Positions 1 to 9,206 are shown, counted from the stretch's first letter. The stretch is 64,000 bases of DNA from Gammaproteobacteria bacterium (GCA_028821195.1 JAPPHB010000106.1:50832-114831), one strand, 5' to 3'. Numbers and translations: made by a program. Notes: generated from the letters alone by a model not told the origin.

Positions 1-443
1 GGCTCGCCCACGGCTTCCGGCGGATAGTACCAGCTCCTGTCGTGCGACTGAATGAGTTCGATGGTGAGGCCGGGCAGCCTGTCCGGGTAGACGAAGGCCT
101 CGTAGCCGTCGTTGGCGTCGAGGATGCGGTCCTCCCATACGCCCACGCCGATCTCGCGGAGATGGGCGACATCGGCTTCGATATCGTCCGTTTCCAGGCA
201 GATGTGCTCCAGCCCCTCGCCCTTCTCGCGGAGAAACCGGTTCACGCGCGACTCCGGATTCCAGTTCTGGACGAGGTGCAGCCAGCACTCGTTGCCGAGC
301 AGGATGCGGGCGTCGAGCTGCATGCCCTTGCCCTGGTCGTCCCGGTAATCGCGCGCCTTGAGCCCGAGAACGCGCTCGAAGCGCGCGCAGGCGTCCTCGA
401 GATCACGCACCACCATGCCGATGTGCTGGACCCGCAGGATCAT
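1..443 (-). CDS. VOC-fold (glyoxalase/methylmalonyl-CoA epimerase-like) protein, 3' end cut by window
   Basis: Translating the minus strand from the ATG at 443-441 gives at least 147 residues with the paired beta-alpha-beta-beta-beta pattern of the vicinal oxygen chelate fold. The usual metal-ligand positions are visible: His7 in QHIGMVV, His80 in GLEHICLETDD and Glu129 in LTIELIQ. This spacing fits methylmalonyl-CoA epimerase or glyoxalase-type VOC enzymes. The substrate cannot be told from sequence. No signal peptide is seen, so it is probably cytoplasmic. The start codon overlaps the stop of the upstream amidohydrolase (ATGA at 443-440), so the two are very likely translationally coupled. 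The protein runs off the left edge of the window, so its C-terminus is not seen. Confidence 0.8.
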   Translation of the reverse strand, partial: MILRVQHIGMVVRDLEDACARFERVLGLKARDYRDDQGKGMQLDARILLGNECWLHLVQNWNPESRVNRFLREKGEGLEHICLETDDIEADVAHLREIGVGVWEDRILDANDGYEAFVYPDRLPGLTIELIQSHDRSWYYPPEAVGE

Positions 444-1786
444 CGCCCCGCCCCCACGGGATCGTTGCGGTACACCCGGCCCGCGCGCATCACGAAGACC
501 ACCCGCCCGAGCGCCCCGATGTCCGCGGACGGATCGCCCGCCACCGCGATCAGGTCGGCCTCGTATCCGGGTTCCACCGCCCCCAGCGACCCGCCCAGCC
601 CGAGCGACTCCGCCGCCAGGCTGGTGGCCGAGACGACCGCCGCCATCGGGTCCTGGCCGCCCTCCTCGACGCGGTAGACCAGCTCCCGCCAGTTGTTGCC
701 GTGCGCCCCCGCCACGGCGTCGGTGCCGAAAACGATGTCGAGACCCTCGACGGTCAGCGCCTCCCGGAAGGTGGCCAGCGCCACCGGCACGGCTGCGCGC
801 ATCTGCGCGAACCCCTCTTCCGTGTAGTTGCCGATGCCCAGGTATCGCTCCGCGTTGGCGAAATAGTTGTCAAAGATGACGTGGATGTGCGGGTCGTAGT
901 AGAGCCCGCGCTCGGCGAGCAGCTCGAGGGTGGCGCGGTCCAGCAGCGCTCCGTGTTCGATCTGCGAGCATCCCGCCCGCGCCGCGCGGCTCGCGCTCTC
1001 GGGTCCGTGGGCGTGCACCACCGTGCGCAGGCCGTGCTCGCTCGCCCGGCCGCAGGCGGCGTCGAGCTGCTCCTGGCTGAGCGTGGGCCCGCCGCCCACC
1101 CGGATGCTCTCCGAGGCGAAGATCTTGATCACGTCCGCGCCCGCGGCCGCCATCTCGTCGACGTGGGCCCGCATCCCGGCCGGCCCGCCGGTTCCGGCGC
1201 TGATCGGCCGGATGGACGTCAGGATGCGCGGCCCCGGGAGCATTCCTCCCGCGACCGCATTGCGGACCGGGATGTCCTCCGGTCCGCCGACGCTCTGGAC
1301 GGTGGTGACCCCGCTATGGAGCATCTTCCACGCGTTCTCGGCCGCGTAGAGCGCCTGATCCTCGGGGCTGTCGGTCGATTCCGCGGTGTGCAACCGCCCG
1401 GTCTCGCGGTCGAAGTGCCACCCCAGGTGCACGTGCGTGTCGATCAGGCCGGGCAGCACGGTCGCCCCGGACAGGTCGTAGACGGTGGCCCCGGTTGTGC
1501 TGCCCGCCTCGGCCACCGCCTCGACGCGGCCGTCACGCACCACCACCTCCCGTCCGTCCATGGTCCCGCCGCGCCCGTCCAGCACCCGGTCGGCGCGCAG
1601 CACGACCACGCCCTCTTCCTCGCCGCCGCCGCCCGGCGGCCCCCCGGCCGCGTCGCCCTGGCCGCTCTCCGGCGCGCCGCCGCCGCAGCCCGCCAGCAGC
1701 CACGCGACCGTCCCGATCCGCCATGCCGGCGCCCGCCCGCCAGTGTCGCGTCGAATCGTCGTCATCGGTCGCCGCATCGGCCGCAT
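440..1786 (-). CDS. Amidohydrolase lipoprotein (imidazolonepropionase/prolidase-like)
   Basis: About 448 residues with the metal-dependent amidohydrolase layout: a small N-terminal beta domain, then LIDTHVHLGWH (HxH), a candidate carboxylated lysine in DVIKIFASES, VVHAHG, SQIEHGALL and the catalytic Asp in VFGTDA. Exported members of this family often cleave peptide-like or cyclic amide bonds, but the substrate here is unknown. The N-terminus has arginines, a hydrophobic stretch and lipobox LLAGC, so it is probably a lipoprotein. The ATG at 1786 was chosen because GAGGG sits 6 nt upstream; in-frame ATGs at 1777 and 1765 also exist, and a longer reading to 1945 has no support. Its stop overlaps the VOC gene start. 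It diverges from the ABC exporter. Confidence 0.85.
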   Translation of the reverse strand: MRPMRRPMTTIRRDTGGRAPAWRIGTVAWLLAGCGGGAPESGQGDAAGGPPGGGGEEEGVVVLRADRVLDGRGGTMDGREVVVRDGRVEAVAEAGSTTGATVYDLSGATVLPGLIDTHVHLGWHFDRETGRLHTAESTDSPEDQALYAAENAWKMLHSGVTTVQSVGGPEDIPVRNAVAGGMLPGPRILTSIRPISAGTGGPAGMRAHVDEMAAAGADVIKIFASESIRVGGGPTLSQEQLDAACGRASEHGLRTVVHAHGPESASRAARAGCSQIEHGALLDRATLELLAERGLYYDPHIHVIFDNYFANAERYLGIGNYTEEGFAQMRAAVPVALATFREALTVEGLDIVFGTDAVAGAHGNNWRELVYRVEEGGQDPMAAVVSATSLAAESLGLGGSLGAVEPGYEADLIAVAGDPSADIGALGRVVFVMRAGRVYRNDPVGAGR

Positions 1787-1989
1787 CCGGCCGCCCTCGA
1801 GTGCTGGACTGGTTTCATCGCTCATCGCTCCATCACGGGAATTCGCCACGGCCCGCGCCAACTCGGTTGCGCACCCGCCGGGTCCCGATCCGCTCCCCTC
1901 ACCGCTTCCAACGATCCCCGCTTGCCGCCATCTTTCGCCCGGCAAGATGCAACGTTACCCGAGGGGACGCGAGTCAGGGGACGGGACCG

Positions 1990-3747
1990 GTGGCGCACGA
2001 CAAAGGAAAGAAGCGAATCTCCGGCGCCAGCCTCAGGCACGCATTCCATGAGATCATCTGGCCGCGGCGCAAGCTGGTTCTGTTCGGCCTCGTCCTCATC
2101 CTGATGAACCGCCTGGCCGGGCTCGTCCTTCCCATCGCCACGCGCCCCCTCATCGACGACGTGATCGCCACCGGCGACCTGCCCGGCCTGTTCCGGCTCC
2201 TCGGCGCGGTGGCGCTGGCGGTGGTCGTGCAGGCGGCCACCTCGTACACGCTGACCATGAGGTTGAGCGTGGAAGCGCAGCATCTCATCGCCGATCTGCG
2301 CACGCAGGTGCAGCGGCACGTCCTGAGCCTGCCCGTGCGCGTCTTCGACAACACGCGCTCGGGGGACCTGGTGTCGCGCATCATGGAGGACGTGAGAGGC
2401 GTGCGGAACCTCGTCGGCACCGGCCTGGTGCAGCTCGTAGGCGGGGTGATCACCGCCGTGGCGGGCTTTGCGTACCTGCTCAGCATCTCTCCCACGATGA
2501 CGCTGCTGACCGTGGGGCCGCTCGCGGCCTTCGCCTTCATCTCCACGAAGGCCTTCCGCACGCTGCGGCCCGCGTTTCGCGAACGCGGCAAGATCCGCGC
2601 TGAGGTCACGGGCCGCCTCACCGAGTCGCTCGGCGGCATCCGCGTTATCAAGGGCTTCCACGCCGTGAAGGCCGAGGGGACGATCTTTCGCGACGGCGTT
2701 CTGCGCATCTTCCGCAACATCAGGAAGACCCTCACCACGTCCAGCCTGGTGACCAGCGCGGGCACGTTCTTCATGGGGATGGCGGGGGTGCTGGTGATGG
2801 GGTACGGCGGGTGGCTCATCGTTCAGGGCCAGCTCACGGTTGGCGAGCTCTTCTCCTTCACCTTCCTGCTGGGCTTTCTGATCGCGCCCGTGATCCAGAT
2901 GGCCAACATCGGCACCCAGATGACGGAGGCCTTCGCCGGTCTCGACCGCACCGCCGAACTGCTCTCCTGGCCGACGGAGGACGACGATCCGAAGCGGGTC
3001 GCGCAAATGCCGGCCATCCGGGGCCGGCTGCGCTTCGAGGATGTCCACTTCCGGTATGAGGAAGACAAGCCCGTGCTGCGGGGCATCAGCTTCGACGTGG
3101 AACCCGGCACCGTGGTGGCGCTGGTGGGGAGCTCGGGATCCGGCAAGTCCACCATGGCCAGCCTGGCCGCTTCCTTCCTGACGCCCGACGAGGGCCGCGT
3201 GCTGGTTGACGATGTCGACCTGAGCGAGGTGCGGCTGCCGAGCTACCGCAAACAGCTGGGGCTGGTGCTCCAGGACGACTTCCTCTTCGATGGCACCATC
3301 AGCGAGAACCTGCTCTTCGCGCGCCCGGACGCGAGTCGGGATGATGTGCGGCATGCCGCCGGGCAGGCGTTCGTCACCGAGTTCAGCGACCGCTTCCCGG
3401 AGGGACTCGACACGGTCATCGGCGAACGCGGGGTCAAGCTCTCGGGCGGCCAGCGCCAGCGGGTCACCATCGCCCGCGCGATTCTCGCCAACCCGCGTCT
3501 CCTTTTTCTCGACGAGGCGACCTCCAGCCTGGACACCGAGAGCGAAGCCCTCATCCAGGCGTCCCTCGCCCAGCTTCTGCGGGGACGCACCACGCTGGTA
3601 ATCGCGCACCGGCTGTCGACCATTCGGCGCGCCGATCTCATCCTGGTTCTGGAGGAGGGCCGCATCGTCGAACGTGGCCGGCACGAAGATCTCATCTCGC
3701 GCCGGGGACGCTACCACGAACTCTACACGGTCCAGGCGAGGATTTGA
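1990..3747 (+). CDS. ABC exporter half-transporter (permease-ATPase fusion, MsbA-like)
   Basis: About 585 residues, the normal length for an ABC half-exporter. The first roughly 310 residues hold the six-helix exporter domain, and the nucleotide-binding domain follows. Walker A GSSGSGKST is at about 380-388, the signature LSGGQRQR at 484-491, Walker B LLFLDEATSS around 504-513 and the H-loop IAHRLST with His540. It should work as a homodimer in the inner membrane, moving a lipid, drug or peptide outward; the cargo is unknown. GTG at 1990 is preferred because codons upstream read into a proline/arginine-rich shadow and AGGGG lies about 9 nt upstream. It stands alone and is followed by about 250 bp without a gene. 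Confidence 0.9.
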   Translation: MAHDKGKKRISGASLRHAFHEIIWPRRKLVLFGLVLILMNRLAGLVLPIATRPLIDDVIATGDLPGLFRLLGAVALAVVVQAATSYTLTMRLSVEAQHLIADLRTQVQRHVLSLPVRVFDNTRSGDLVSRIMEDVRGVRNLVGTGLVQLVGGVITAVAGFAYLLSISPTMTLLTVGPLAAFAFISTKAFRTLRPAFRERGKIRAEVTGRLTESLGGIRVIKGFHAVKAEGTIFRDGVLRIFRNIRKTLTTSSLVTSAGTFFMGMAGVLVMGYGGWLIVQGQLTVGELFSFTFLLGFLIAPVIQMANIGTQMTEAFAGLDRTAELLSWPTEDDDPKRVAQMPAIRGRLRFEDVHFRYEEDKPVLRGISFDVEPGTVVALVGSSGSGKSTMASLAASFLTPDEGRVLVDDVDLSEVRLPSYRKQLGLVLQDDFLFDGTISENLLFARPDASRDDVRHAAGQAFVTEFSDRFPEGLDTVIGERGVKLSGGQRQRVTIARAILANPRLLFLDEATSSLDTESEALIQASLAQLLRGRTTLVIAHRLSTIRRADLILVLEEGRIVERGRHEDLISRRGRYHELYTVQARI

Positions 3748-3999
3748 GAGCGGTATGAGACTTGCGTTTCCGGTGCATTGCCTGAAAACTGATGTTAGCC
3801 CCGACGGGTGTCCGAAGCATGTGGCCGGAGGCATTATGTCGCTTCCAGAAGGCGTTTTGTCGTTTTCCCGGGAACCTGTCCGTAACTCCTGGGTGTGCAA
3901 TCCAAACATCGCGACCCGAAGTTGCCGTCTTGCGGCAGGTCGGAGTCGCTGAGTCGCATTGATTACGTCCCGTTTTCATTCATCAGGAGGGTCTTCCGA
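3748..3999. other. Intergenic leader before the TonB receptor
   Basis: This 252-bp stretch between the ABC exporter and the TonB-dependent receptor carries no convincing gene on either strand. It is less GC-rich than its surroundings, as expected for a promoter-bearing leader. The only site I can support is the AGGAGG ribosome binding site at 3985-3990, nine bases before the receptor ATG. Confidence 0.5.
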
Positions 4000-6939
4000 A
4001 TGAGCTTGCCCGCAAGTAACTCGAATCGATTCCTCAAGCTGGCCGCGTTCATGCTCTTGTTCGCGGCGCTACCCGCAGCGGCACACGCCCAGGGCTCCCT
4101 CGAGGGCACGGTGCGCGACGCCGCTACCAACCAGGGAGTCGTCGGCGCGCAGGTGTTCATCTCCGCGCTGAACATCGGCAGCCTGACCGGCAACGACGGC
4201 TCCTTCAGCATCGGTGGTGTTCCCGCCGGGTCGCACATCGTCGAGATCCAGCTGATTGGCTACGCCGCCGAACGGCAGGAGGTGACCATCACGGACGGGC
4301 AGGCGACGCAACTGGACGTGATCCTGAGCGAGGAGGCCATCACGCTCGGGGGCATCGTCGCCATCGGAACGCGGGCGCGGCCGCGCACCGTGACCGAGTC
4401 CGCGGTGCCCATCGACGTAATCCCCAACGCGGAGATCGTCAACCAGGGCGACAACGACTTTGCCAACCTGCTCCGCAACGTGGTGCCGTCGTTCAACGTG
4501 AACATCCAGCCCATCAGCGACGCGGCCACCTTCGCCCGTCCGGCCAACCTGCGCGGCCTCGCGCCCGACCACACGCTGATTCTGTTGAACGGCAAGCGGC
4601 GCCACCGCACGGCGGTCATCACCTGGTACGGCAACGGCCTGGCAGACGGATCGCAGGGCCCGGACATCGCGATGATTCCGGGGTTGGCGCTGGAGCAGGC
4701 CGAGGTGTTGCGCGACGGCGCGGCGGCCCAGTACGGCTCCGACGCCATCGCGGGGGTGATGAACTTCATCCTCAAGAACGACCGTTCCGGCGGCGCCATC
4801 GAGATCAAGACGGGCGGAAACATGATGTCGCGGACCGGGGCGCGCTTCGAGGACGGCACGATCCCCGGGGACGGTGAGATGTACAGCATCGCGGGCAACT
4901 TCGGCCTGCCGCTCGGGGAGAACGGCTTCCTCAACCTGACCGGCGAATACGGCAACGCCAACCCCACCGACCGCAGCTCGCAGCGCCGGGACGCGGTAGG
5001 GTTGGTCGTCCACGAGGGCAACACCAGCGTGCGCACGCCCGCGCAGATCTGGGGCTCCCCCCAGGTCAGCGACGAACTCAAGATCTGGGCGAACACCGGC
5101 TACCTGTTCAGCGACGCCCTCTCGTTCTACGGACACGCCAACTACGTGAGCAAGCAGGTTGAGGGCGGGTTCTACTTCCGGAACCCCGGCACCCGCAGCG
5201 GCGTGTTCGCCACCTCCGGCTGCCCGCGCTATTTCGGCGACCAGCCATGCGATCCGGAATGGGAGCGGTCCATCCTTCTGGTCGGAGACCTGCTCGAGGC
5301 CCAGGGCGGCATGATGGGCGCGGCCGGTTGCCCCAGGGTGCTGGTCGACCCCGCCAGCGGGACCATCAGGGACCGTGAGGCGTTCGACCAGGTCATGGCC
5401 AACCCCAACTGCTTCACCTTCCGCAAGATCTTCCCCGGAGGCTTCACGCCTCAGTTCGGCGCCTACGTGCTCGACGGCTCCGCAGTGGCGGGCCTCAGGG
5501 GCACCAGCGGGCGCCTGGACTGGGACGGCAGCGTGGCCTGGGGCAAGTCCAACATGGACTTCTACATGTACAACACGGTCAACGCCTCCCTCGGGCCGGA
5601 CCAGCCCTGCAGCGCCGAGGGCACCTCGGTCGCGGTTCCGGACCAGCCCTGCACGCCGTACTTCAACCCGGGCATCTACGACCAGCAGGAAGTCAACCTG
5701 AACTTCGACGTCTCCTACGCGGTGAACGAGCGCGTGAACCTCGCGGGCGGCGCCGAATGGAGGAACGAGCGTTTCGAGATCGTCCCGGGCGACCAGGCTT
5801 CCTGGACCGAGGGACCGCTCGCCAGCCAGGGCTTCACTCCGGGGTCGAACGGGTTCACCGGCTTCGGTCCGCTGACCGAGGGTGTGTGGAACCGGAGCAA
5901 CGTGGCGACCTACGGCGACCTGGAGATCCGGGAGCCGGAAGGTGCGTGGACCTTCGGCCTGGCGGCCCGCTACGAGAACTTCTCGGACTTCGGCAGCACG
6001 CTGAACGGCAAGATCTCCGCCCGCACCAGGGTCTCTGAGGGCTTCGCCCTTCGCGCTAGCGCGAGCACGGGGTTCCGCGCCCCCACGCCGGGGCAGTCCA
6101 ACGCGTTCAACATCTCCACGATCTACGACCCGGTCATCATGGACCTGACCAACAACGGCACCATCCCCTCCACCTCCGATCTGGCCGTGGAGTACGGGGG
6201 CGAACCGCTGGTGCCGGAGACCTCGGTCAACCTGGCCGTGGGCGCCGTGGTCGAGAGCGGCAACTTCAACATGTCGTTCGACGCCTATCAGATCAGCATG
6301 TCCGACCGGCTGACCTTCACGCAGGACTTCAGCCTCAGTCCCATGGACATCGACCGCCTGCTCGCCGAAGGCATCATCCGCCCGGGCGGCGTGCTCGCCA
6401 GATTCCGCTTCTTCATCAACGACTTCTCGACGCGCAGCCAGGGCATCGACTGGGTGGCCGCGTACCGGGTGGCGGGCGGCGACGGTTCCGGCACCACCTT
6501 CAGCACCGCCTGGAACGTCAACCGCACCACCGTGACCGAGTTCAATCCGCAGACGCTGAGCTCGGGCCGAATCCGCATTCTGGAGGAGGGACTGCCGAAT
6601 CTGCGCGCCAACGTCTCGGTGAACCACAACTTCGCCAGCGGCATGCGCCTCCTGGTGCGGGCCAGCCACTGGGGCGGCTACTACGATGGCGAGCAGCCCT
6701 ACTACGAGAGCGACTCCAGCAACACGATCGACTACCCGTCCCGCGTCCTCTTCGACGTGGAGGGGGCCTATTCCCTCAGCGACAACTGGATGCTGACGGT
6801 GGGATCCCAGAACGTCCTCAACACGAAGCCTCAGGAATACCCGGGCGCGGCGGACGGCGTCGGCAACCGGTTCGGCCAGTTCACGCCCTTCGGCTTCAAC
6901 GGGGCCTTCGTCTACACCAAGCTGGGGTACACGTGGTAA
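4000..6939 (+). CDS. TonB-dependent outer-membrane receptor with N-terminal carboxypeptidase-regulatory-like domain
   Basis: About 979 residues. A signal peptide ends near AAAHAQ. A beta-sandwich regulatory-like domain follows (about 30-115: GTVRDAATNQGVVGAQVF ... GSFSIGGVPAGSH), then the plug (PIDVIPNAEIVNQG ... DHTLILLNGKRRHR ... VLRDGAAAQYGSDAIAGV) and a long beta-barrel rich in aromatic residues, ending in an aromatic residue (KLGYTW). It should import a substrate across the outer membrane using TonB energy. The ATG at 4000 has AGGAGG nine bases upstream. No SusD-like gene follows, so it belongs to the solitary receptor class. Several cysteines cluster around residues 407-550, which is unusual for a barrel and might mark extracellular disulphide-bonded loops. 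The ligand is unknown. Confidence 0.93.
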   Translation: MSLPASNSNRFLKLAAFMLLFAALPAAAHAQGSLEGTVRDAATNQGVVGAQVFISALNIGSLTGNDGSFSIGGVPAGSHIVEIQLIGYAAERQEVTITDGQATQLDVILSEEAITLGGIVAIGTRARPRTVTESAVPIDVIPNAEIVNQGDNDFANLLRNVVPSFNVNIQPISDAATFARPANLRGLAPDHTLILLNGKRRHRTAVITWYGNGLADGSQGPDIAMIPGLALEQAEVLRDGAAAQYGSDAIAGVMNFILKNDRSGGAIEIKTGGNMMSRTGARFEDGTIPGDGEMYSIAGNFGLPLGENGFLNLTGEYGNANPTDRSSQRRDAVGLVVHEGNTSVRTPAQIWGSPQVSDELKIWANTGYLFSDALSFYGHANYVSKQVEGGFYFRNPGTRSGVFATSGCPRYFGDQPCDPEWERSILLVGDLLEAQGGMMGAAGCPRVLVDPASGTIRDREAFDQVMANPNCFTFRKIFPGGFTPQFGAYVLDGSAVAGLRGTSGRLDWDGSVAWGKSNMDFYMYNTVNASLGPDQPCSAEGTSVAVPDQPCTPYFNPGIYDQQEVNLNFDVSYAVNERVNLAGGAEWRNERFEIVPGDQASWTEGPLASQGFTPGSNGFTGFGPLTEGVWNRSNVATYGDLEIREPEGAWTFGLAARYENFSDFGSTLNGKISARTRVSEGFALRASASTGFRAPTPGQSNAFNISTIYDPVIMDLTNNGTIPSTSDLAVEYGGEPLVPETSVNLAVGAVVESGNFNMSFDAYQISMSDRLTFTQDFSLSPMDIDRLLAEGIIRPGGVLARFRFFINDFSTRSQGIDWVAAYRVAGGDGSGTTFSTAWNVNRTTVTEFNPQTLSSGRIRILEEGLPNLRANVSVNHNFASGMRLLVRASHWGGYYDGEQPYYESDSSNTIDYPSRVLFDVEGAYSLSDNWMLTVGSQNVLNTKPQEYPGAADGVGNRFGQFTPFGFNGAFVYTKLGYTW

Positions 6940-6978
6940 CGCGCAGCTGACCCGCCGCGGGCGGAAGCAGCATCACAA

Positions 6979-7020
6979 GGCCCCGGAAGGTTGCACGGCG
7001 ACCTTCCGGGGCCGTTCTTT
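6979..7020 (+). terminator. Strong hairpin terminator after the TonB receptor
   Basis: A perfect 13-bp GC-rich stem (6979-6991 pairs with 7001-7013) encloses a 9-nt loop and is followed by GTTCTTT. This is a good intrinsic terminator by shape, although the T tract is short. The next gene starts only 9 nt after it, so it may instead act as a leader hairpin for that gene. Confidence 0.8.
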
Positions 7021-7028
7021 GCAGGGTG

Positions 7029-8120
7029 ATGTCTCTGTCCAGGCCCATCGCCCGCCTCCCGGCCATCGCGCTGCTCGCCGTCTCCGGCTGCGTTTCGTCT
7101 TCGGTGCTGGAACTGTATCGGACCGGCGAAACCGCCTGCTACGATCGCTCGCTCGAGCCCCAGACGGCCGTCGTCGATTCCCACCTTCACTTCCGTCCCT
7201 TCGGGGGTCCGGAGATCCCGTTCGAGGAACTCGTCGAGTACCTGGAGGAGACGGGTGTGCTGTTCGCCAACGTCTACGGGATCGGCCAGACGCTTCCGGA
7301 CTTCTCGTCCTGCACCTACTACCTGGACTGTCCGGGCACACCGTTGACGCCGTCGCCGCAAAACGATGTCGCCAACGCAGCCGGGTACCTGGCAAGCCCA
7401 TCCCCGCGCGTGCATCTCACGATGTCGATGACGTTTCCCGATCTGGCGCGCCCCGCCACCATCCTCCCTGAAATGCGGCGCCTGGAGGAGGAATACCCGG
7501 ACGTCTTCTCGTGGATGGGCGAAGTCAACCTGGCGAAGCAGGCCGTGTTCGCGAACGGCCGGCGGCCGGTTCCGCGGGAGGTGCTGGACGATTGGGCGCC
7601 GTTCATGGCGGCGCTCCGGGACCGGGACATGCCGCTTGCGATCCACTCCGACCTGGGCAACGACGAAGATCCGACCCTCTATCTTCCGCTGATGGAGGAG
7701 GCGCTCGGCCTGTATCCGGACAATGACATCGTGTGGGTGCACATGGGCCTCTCGCGCGAGCTGACGCGGATGGCCCCGGCCGAGCACATCGCGATCATGG
7801 AGTCGATGCTGGACCGCCATCCCCGCCTGATGCTCGATATCTCCTGGCGGGTCCTGGACGACGCCTACTTCTCGGATCCGGAGGCGAGGGCACCCTACGT
7901 GCGGTTTCTGAACGAGTACTCGGAGCGCGTTCTTCCGGGGACGGACTTTCTGGCCTCCAGGGACAAGGACTTCGAGGTCTACCGCACCGAGCTGGAAGTC
8001 ACCAGCCGAATCCTGCGCTACCTGGACGACACTGCTTTCCGCAACATCGCGCTCGGCCGGAACTACTTCCGCCTGCTTGGGCTGGACTACACGGCGCCGA
8101 GGATTTGCGCGGGGGCCTGA
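7029..8120 (+). CDS. Amidohydrolase-related TIM-barrel lipoprotein
   Basis: About 363 residues. The signal peptide ends in the lipobox AVSGC. The mature part starts its barrel at VVDSHLHFRP (HxH metal motif around residue 50-54). Later metal-site candidates are LAIHSDLGND, IVWVHMGLSRE and LPGTDFLAS. The pattern suits the amidohydrolase_2 (ACMSD/4-oxalomesaconate hydratase-like) superfamily rather than the imidazolonepropionase-like group that is common in this window. The reaction is unknown. The start is uncertain: GTG at 7026 and ATG at 7029 are adjacent, there is no good ribosome binding site, and the terminator-like hairpin ends only 9 nt upstream. It converges on kynA. Confidence 0.75.
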   Translation: MSLSRPIARLPAIALLAVSGCVSSSVLELYRTGETACYDRSLEPQTAVVDSHLHFRPFGGPEIPFEELVEYLEETGVLFANVYGIGQTLPDFSSCTYYLDCPGTPLTPSPQNDVANAAGYLASPSPRVHLTMSMTFPDLARPATILPEMRRLEEEYPDVFSWMGEVNLAKQAVFANGRRPVPREVLDDWAPFMAALRDRDMPLAIHSDLGNDEDPTLYLPLMEEALGLYPDNDIVWVHMGLSRELTRMAPAEHIAIMESMLDRHPRLMLDISWRVLDDAYFSDPEARAPYVRFLNEYSERVLPGTDFLASRDKDFEVYRTELEVTSRILRYLDDTAFRNIALGRNYFRLLGLDYTAPRICAGA

Positions 8121-8163
8121 GAGCGCCCCGGAACGGCGGCAGCGGCGCCCGGCGGGGTTGCCT

Positions 8164-8958
8164 CTACAGCCGGGCCCGTATCTCCCACAGGTCCGGAAAC
8201 ACCGGCTTGTTGAGCGTCGTGGCCAGATAACGGGATCCCGCGGATCCGCCGGTTCCGGGCTTATGGCCGATGGTCCGCTGCACCATCTTCATGTGGCGGT
8301 AGCGCCATTCCTGCAGCCCCTCGTCCAGGTCCACCAGGCGCTCGCACACCTGTGCGTTGCGGGCGTCCCCGCGATAGATGCGGACCAGGACGTCCTGCAT
8401 GGCCTCGTCCGTCACCACCGGTCGCGTCACGTCCCGCTCCAGGCTTGTGCCCGGAACGTCGTATCCCTCCGTGGCCAGGTAGCGGAGGAAGCAGTCCCAC
8501 AACGTGGGCGCGCTCCAGCGGCGCTCCAGATCCAGCCGCGCGCGGCTCCCCGGTTCGAAGCGCTTCATGGTGGCCCGGTGCTTCCAGCCGAGACAGTATT
8601 CGAGGGCGCGGAACTGGTCGGACTGGAAGCCGCTCGCGGTGTCGAGATGGTCGCGGAAGGTCAGGAACTCGACGGGGCTCATTGTCTCGAGGATATCGAG
8701 CTGCGCGACCAGCACCTTGAGGATGGTGAGGATGCGCTTGAGCGTATGCTGGGCCCGGGGCGCGTCTCCTTCTCCGAGCAGGCGACAGCAGTAGTCCATC
8801 TCGTGGAGAAGCACCTTGAACCACAGCTCGTAGACCTGGTGGATGACGATGAACAGCATCTCGTCGTGTTCGACGTCGTCCCTCGGCTTCTGGAGCCGTA
8901 GCAGCTCATCCAGCCTGAGGTAGCGCTCGTAGTTGACGGCTTCCGGGTTGCGGGTCAC
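8164..8958 (-). CDS. kynA: Tryptophan 2,3-dioxygenase
   Basis: A complete 264-residue protein matching the family throughout: DEMLFIVIHQVYELWFK near residues 32-48, SPVEFLTFRDHLDTASGFQS, EWRYRHMKMVQRTIG carrying the proximal haem ligand His222, and the substrate loop GTGGS at 235-239. It opens the indole ring of L-tryptophan with O2 to N-formylkynurenine, the first step of kynurenine catabolism, in the cytoplasm. The start is GTG, and its first bases overlap the stop of the upstream small gene (GTGA at 8958-8955), which implies translational coupling. No kynB or kynU is present in the window, so the rest of the pathway, if present, lies elsewhere. Confidence 0.95.
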   Translation of the reverse strand: MTRNPEAVNYERYLRLDELLRLQKPRDDVEHDEMLFIVIHQVYELWFKVLLHEMDYCCRLLGEGDAPRAQHTLKRILTILKVLVAQLDILETMSPVEFLTFRDHLDTASGFQSDQFRALEYCLGWKHRATMKRFEPGSRARLDLERRWSAPTLWDCFLRYLATEGYDVPGTSLERDVTRPVVTDEAMQDVLVRIYRGDARNAQVCERLVDLDEGLQEWRYRHMKMVQRTIGHKPGTGGSAGSRYLATTLNKPVFPDLWEIRARL

Positions 8959-9206
8959 TCGCTGAGCCTCGGGGGTTCCTCCAGGTAGCCCTCCTCGATG
9001 AGAATGGCCTCGATCTCATGCCAGACGGCGAGCTGGCTGTCGTGGGCGCCGTCATGTTCCAGCGCCACCTCGGAGATGCGCCCTTCCCATTCGTTGACGA
9101 GATAGAGCGCGTCCAGGACCTCGTCGTCCTCTTCCGACTCCGCGGCGCCGTGCGCCTCCAGAACCAGAAGCACGTCCGCGGGGGTGACATGATAGGCAAA
9201 GCTCAG
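8955..9206 (-). CDS. Small acidic protein coupled to kynA; probable non-ATG start
   Basis: An 83-codon frame of acidic character (EAHGAAESEEDDEVLDALY ... ILIEEGYLEE) that I do not recognise. The frame has no ATG. GTG at 9173 lacks a ribosome binding site, while CTG at 9206 has GGGAGG six bases upstream, so I prefer the CTG start (reading LSFAYHVTPADVLLVLEAHG). The stop overlaps the kynA start. It has no signal peptide or membrane segment, so it is probably a cytoplasmic helper or unrelated rider gene. A 97-codon frame in another phase over the same bases is a shadow. Confidence 0.55.
   Translation of the reverse strand: MSFAYHVTPADVLLVLEAHGAAESEEDDEVLDALYLVNEWEGRISEVALEHDGAHDSQLAVWHEIEAILIEEGYLEEPPRLSE

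Noticed and set aside
1822..3909. 695-residue antisense frame over the ABC exporter
   Set aside because: Low-complexity His/Arg/Gly composition and no domain; the plus strand has all ABC motifs in order.
4069..6669. 866-residue antisense frame over the first TonB receptor
   Set aside because: No recognisable domain or start site; shadow of the receptor gene.
8906..9199. 97-residue minus frame starting with ATG over the kynA upstream gene
   Set aside because: Composition is Arg/Ser/Trp-rich and no ribosome binding site fits; the acidic frame with GGGAGG spacing is better.
8164..9206. A full kynurenine operon around kynA
   Set aside because: Only the dioxygenase is present; no formamidase or kynureninase gene is adjacent.
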